A program made the position numbers and the translations under genes. The notes beneath the pieces were generated by a model that worked only from the letters and a program-made list of their open reading frames with translations, was not told the origin of the DNA and searched no databases. Shown here piece by piece: positions 61,947 through 64,000 of a DNA stretch of 64,000 nucleotides (positions within the stretch are counted from its first letter, which is position 1; each line of letters starts with the position of its first letter). Source of the stretch: Phycisphaerae bacterium. Lineage in GTDB: Bacteria; Planctomycetota; Phycisphaerae; UBA1845; UTPLA1. The stretch is from positions 1-64,000 of the forward strand of contig DATEMU010000003.1 in assembly GCA_035275405.1 (NCBI GenBank), read 5' to 3'.

Positions 61947-64000
61947 TTGGCTGAAAAGAAAGTGCGAGTGCACAACCTGGCGAAGGAGCTGGATGTCAGC
62001 AGCCAGGACATTATCGAGAAATGCCGCGCCGAAGGCATCGAGATCAAGAACCACATGCACGTGGTCTCGGCCGGCCTCGAAGCCACGATTCGCGAGTGGT
62101 TCAGTGAAGGTACGCACGCGACGACTTTGGAGGAATCCAAGCGCGTCGATCTGACCACTGTTCGAAAGCCTGCGCGCCGCAAGAAAAAAGCGGAGTCCGC
62201 CCCCACGGACGAAGGCGGCATCGCCGTCATGGAACCGCCGCCGGAGGAAGCAAAGCCGGCGGAACCCACTGTCAAGAAGCCGTCGGTTCGCAAGGCCGCG
62301 GAAGAAGAATCGCCGACGGTCCCGGCGGAACCGATGGTCCAGGTGCCGAGCGTCGTCGGAGAGCCGCCGGCGGCGCCCTCCCCGGAAGAGGCCCCTGCTC
62401 AACCGCAAGAGCCCCTTGCCGCGCCTGCTCCCGAAGTTCTCAAACCCGCCGCCAAGGTCCAACCTCCGGCGCCGCCCGCAAAGCCGGCCACCGCCGGGCC
62501 CCAGAACATACCGCGGCCCGCGAAGCTCTCCGGACCCAAGGTCGTCCGCATGGACAAACCTGAGACGATCGAGCCGCGGCGGAGTTTTCGCCCGCCGCCT
62601 CGGCCGCCGGTCGGTCCTCCGCCGCGCGCGGAGACGGAAGAGGAGCGCCGGGTCCGGGCGCGCGGACCGCTCCCGGCAAAAGGTCGCACGGGCGATAAGG
62701 ACGAAGGTCCCGCCGACACGCGCGTCCATCCGCGCCGCGGCATTCGCGATCAGCGCGAAGAAGTCAACGAGAAGCTCAAAGAATGGCGCGACCGCGACCT
62801 CGTCGAGCGAAAGGACCGTCTGGCCCACGCCTCCGGCCGGGGCATCGGGGGACTTCGCGCCATCGAGGGGAAACAGTCCAGCCGCCGTCCCGGTCAGCGG
62901 GCCGCCGCTCCCGTCACGGTCAAGAAAGACAAGGTCGAGTTGACCGAGCCGATTCTCATCAAGGATTTTTCCCGCGAGACGGGCATCGCCGCCGCGCAGG
63001 TCATCAAGAAGTTGATGGAGGAGCATGCCCAGCTCGCCGGCATCAACAGCGTCGTCCCTACGGAAGTGGCCCAGGCGATGGCTCTGGAAAACGGCATCGA
63101 GCTGACTGTCGCAAAGGCCAAGACCGCCCTGGATCTGCTCCAGGACGAATTCGCCGCCCTCGAGCGAAAACACGTGCGTACGCGTCCGCCCGTTGTCACG
63201 GTCCTCGGACACGTCGACCACGGAAAGACGAGCCTGCTCGATCGAATTCGGAATGCAAAAGTGGCGGCCGGCGAAGCGGGCGGAATCACCCAGCACATCG
63301 GCGCCTATCAGGCCCACGTCGGCGACAAGGCGGTCACGTTCCTGGATACGCCCGGCCATACGGCGTTCACCGCCATGCGCGCCCGTGGGACGCACCTGAC
63401 CGACGTGGTCGTGCTGGTCGTCGCGGCGGACGATGGGGTGATGCCCACGACCGTCGAAGCGATCAACCACGCCAAGGCGGCGGATACGACGATCGTCGTG
63501 GCGCTCAACAAGATCGACCTGCCGCACGATATCAACAAGATCTACGGCCAGCTCACCGAGCAGGGCCTGACGCCCAGCGGAGACTGGGGCGGCCATACCG
63601 ACGTCATCAAGACCTCGGCCATTAGCGGCGAGGGCATCGATGAATTGCTGACGCACCTGGCCACGCTCAGCGAGGTCATGGATCTCAAGGCCGATGCGAA
63701 GATTCCGGCGACGGGCACCGTGATTGAGGCCGAGCGCAGCGAAGGCCTCGGCAACGTCGCCCGCGTCCTGGTCCAGGAGGGTACGCTTCGCGCCGGTGAC
63801 CTTATCGTTTGCGGCCCCGGCTATGGCCGCGTGCGCAACATCAAGGACGACCACGGCCGCTCGCTCAAGGAAGCCGGCCCCTCGACGCCGGTCGAAATGA
63901 CGGGCCTCTCCGACGTGCCGGACGTGGGCGATCGCTTCTTCGTGGTGGACAGCGCGCAGCGCGCCAAGGAGATCGCCGAGGACACCGCCGCCCGCCGCCG
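61947..64000 (+). CDS. infB: Translation initiation factor IF-2 (cut by window end)
   Basis: Open from a TTG at 61947 to the window edge (684 codons so far). An IF2-N domain ([19 protein letters not shown]) is followed by a long Pro/Ala/Lys/Glu-rich linker (about 90-330), then the GTPase: [14 protein letters not shown] near 421, [15 protein letters not shown], and NKIDLPHD. Domains II-IV lie beyond the window. The start is TTG with GGAG about 10 bases before. Follows nusA, as in most bacteria. Confidence 0.95.
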   Translation, partial: MAEKKVRVHNLAKELDVSSQDIIEKCRAEGIEIKNHMHVVSAGLEATIREWFSEGTHATTLEESKRVDLTTVRKPARRKKKAESAPTDEGGIAVMEPPPEEAKPAEPTVKKPSVRKAAEEESPTVPAEPMVQVPSVVGEPPAAPSPEEAPAQPQEPLAAPAPEVLKPAAKVQPPAPPAKPATAGPQNIPRPAKLSGPKVVRMDKPETIEPRRSFRPPPRPPVGPPPRAETEEERRVRARGPLPAKGRTGDKDEGPADTRVHPRRGIRDQREEVNEKLKEWRDRDLVERKDRLAHASGRGIGGLRAIEGKQSSRRPGQRAAAPVTVKKDKVELTEPILIKDFSRETGIAAAQVIKKLMEEHAQLAGINSVVPTEVAQAMALENGIELTVAKAKTALDLLQDEFAALERKHVRTRPPVVTVLGHVDHGKTSLLDRIRNAKVAAGEAGGITQHIGAYQAHVGDKAVTFLDTPGHTAFTAMRARGTHLTDVVVLVVAADDGVMPTTVEAINHAKAADTTIVVALNKIDLPHDINKIYGQLTEQGLTPSGDWGGHTDVIKTSAISGEGIDELLTHLATLSEVMDLKADAKIPATGTVIEAERSEGLGNVARVLVQEGTLRAGDLIVCGPGYGRVRNIKDDHGRSLKEAGPSTPVEMTGLSDVPDVGDRFFVVDSAQRAKEIAEDTAARR

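Overview
The window is a GC-rich bacterial chromosome segment, most likely from a member of the Planctomycetota. This is inference from several things: a two-part dockerin-like tail on a secreted repeat protein, a collagen-like lipoprotein, a polysaccharide deacetylase of the type linked to exosortase loci, many small lineage-specific proteins, and frequent GTG/TTG starts. No rRNA, tRNA or CRISPR array was seen.

Layout. 1-2.4 kb is an accessory edge: the first codons of an IS5-type transposase, short direct repeats, and an HNH plus DUF559 nuclease pair. 2.4-5.6 kb is the groES-groEL region on the minus strand, with two unknown small genes between the chaperonin genes. 5.8-9.8 kb carries an aldehyde dehydrogenase, a FIST-domain protein and a collagen-like lipoprotein. 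10-18.5 kb is a minus-strand biosynthetic run: methyltransferase, pterin dehydratase, DUF2723 membrane protein, acyl carrier protein, FkbH-like enzyme, VOC protein, beta-helix acyltransferase, TylF-like methyltransferase and polysaccharide deacetylase. I read it as a pathway that makes an ACP-bound C3 or other acyl unit and puts it on a surface glycan or lipid. 18.6-25.5 kb holds a YdcF-like protein, a stand-alone Clp N-domain protein, motAB, a condensation-fold acyltransferase and a lipoprotein hydrolase. 25.5-33.4 kb is an envelope glycosylation run with three large GT-C-like membrane proteins (two are tandem duplicates), an epimerase and a GtrA-like/methyltransferase fusion. 33.8-43.4 kb mixes a surface protein with a basic C-terminal tail, clpX, mrp, a secreted repeat protein, a rubrerythrin-like protein, bipA, a decayed toxin-antitoxin pair and a GNAT acetyltransferase.

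43.4-58.9 kb is a heavy-metal-efflux island with two HME-RND systems. System 1 (minus strand) has a His-rich protein, an adaptor, an RND pump and a small lipoprotein. System 2 (plus strand) has a secreted beta-rich protein, a TolC-like outer-membrane factor, a 35-residue membrane microprotein, an adaptor and an RND pump. A paralogue of the secreted protein lies beside system 1, and both copies have the same promoter layout at the same distance from their start codons. A truncated, stop-containing copy of the TolC gene lies between the two systems, which points to duplication followed by loss.

59-64 kb carries an orphan UgpC/MalK-type ABC ATPase, a strong intrinsic terminator, nusA, and infB running off the window. 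Start codons were chosen by ribosome-binding site and gene overlap where possible; many remain uncertain.
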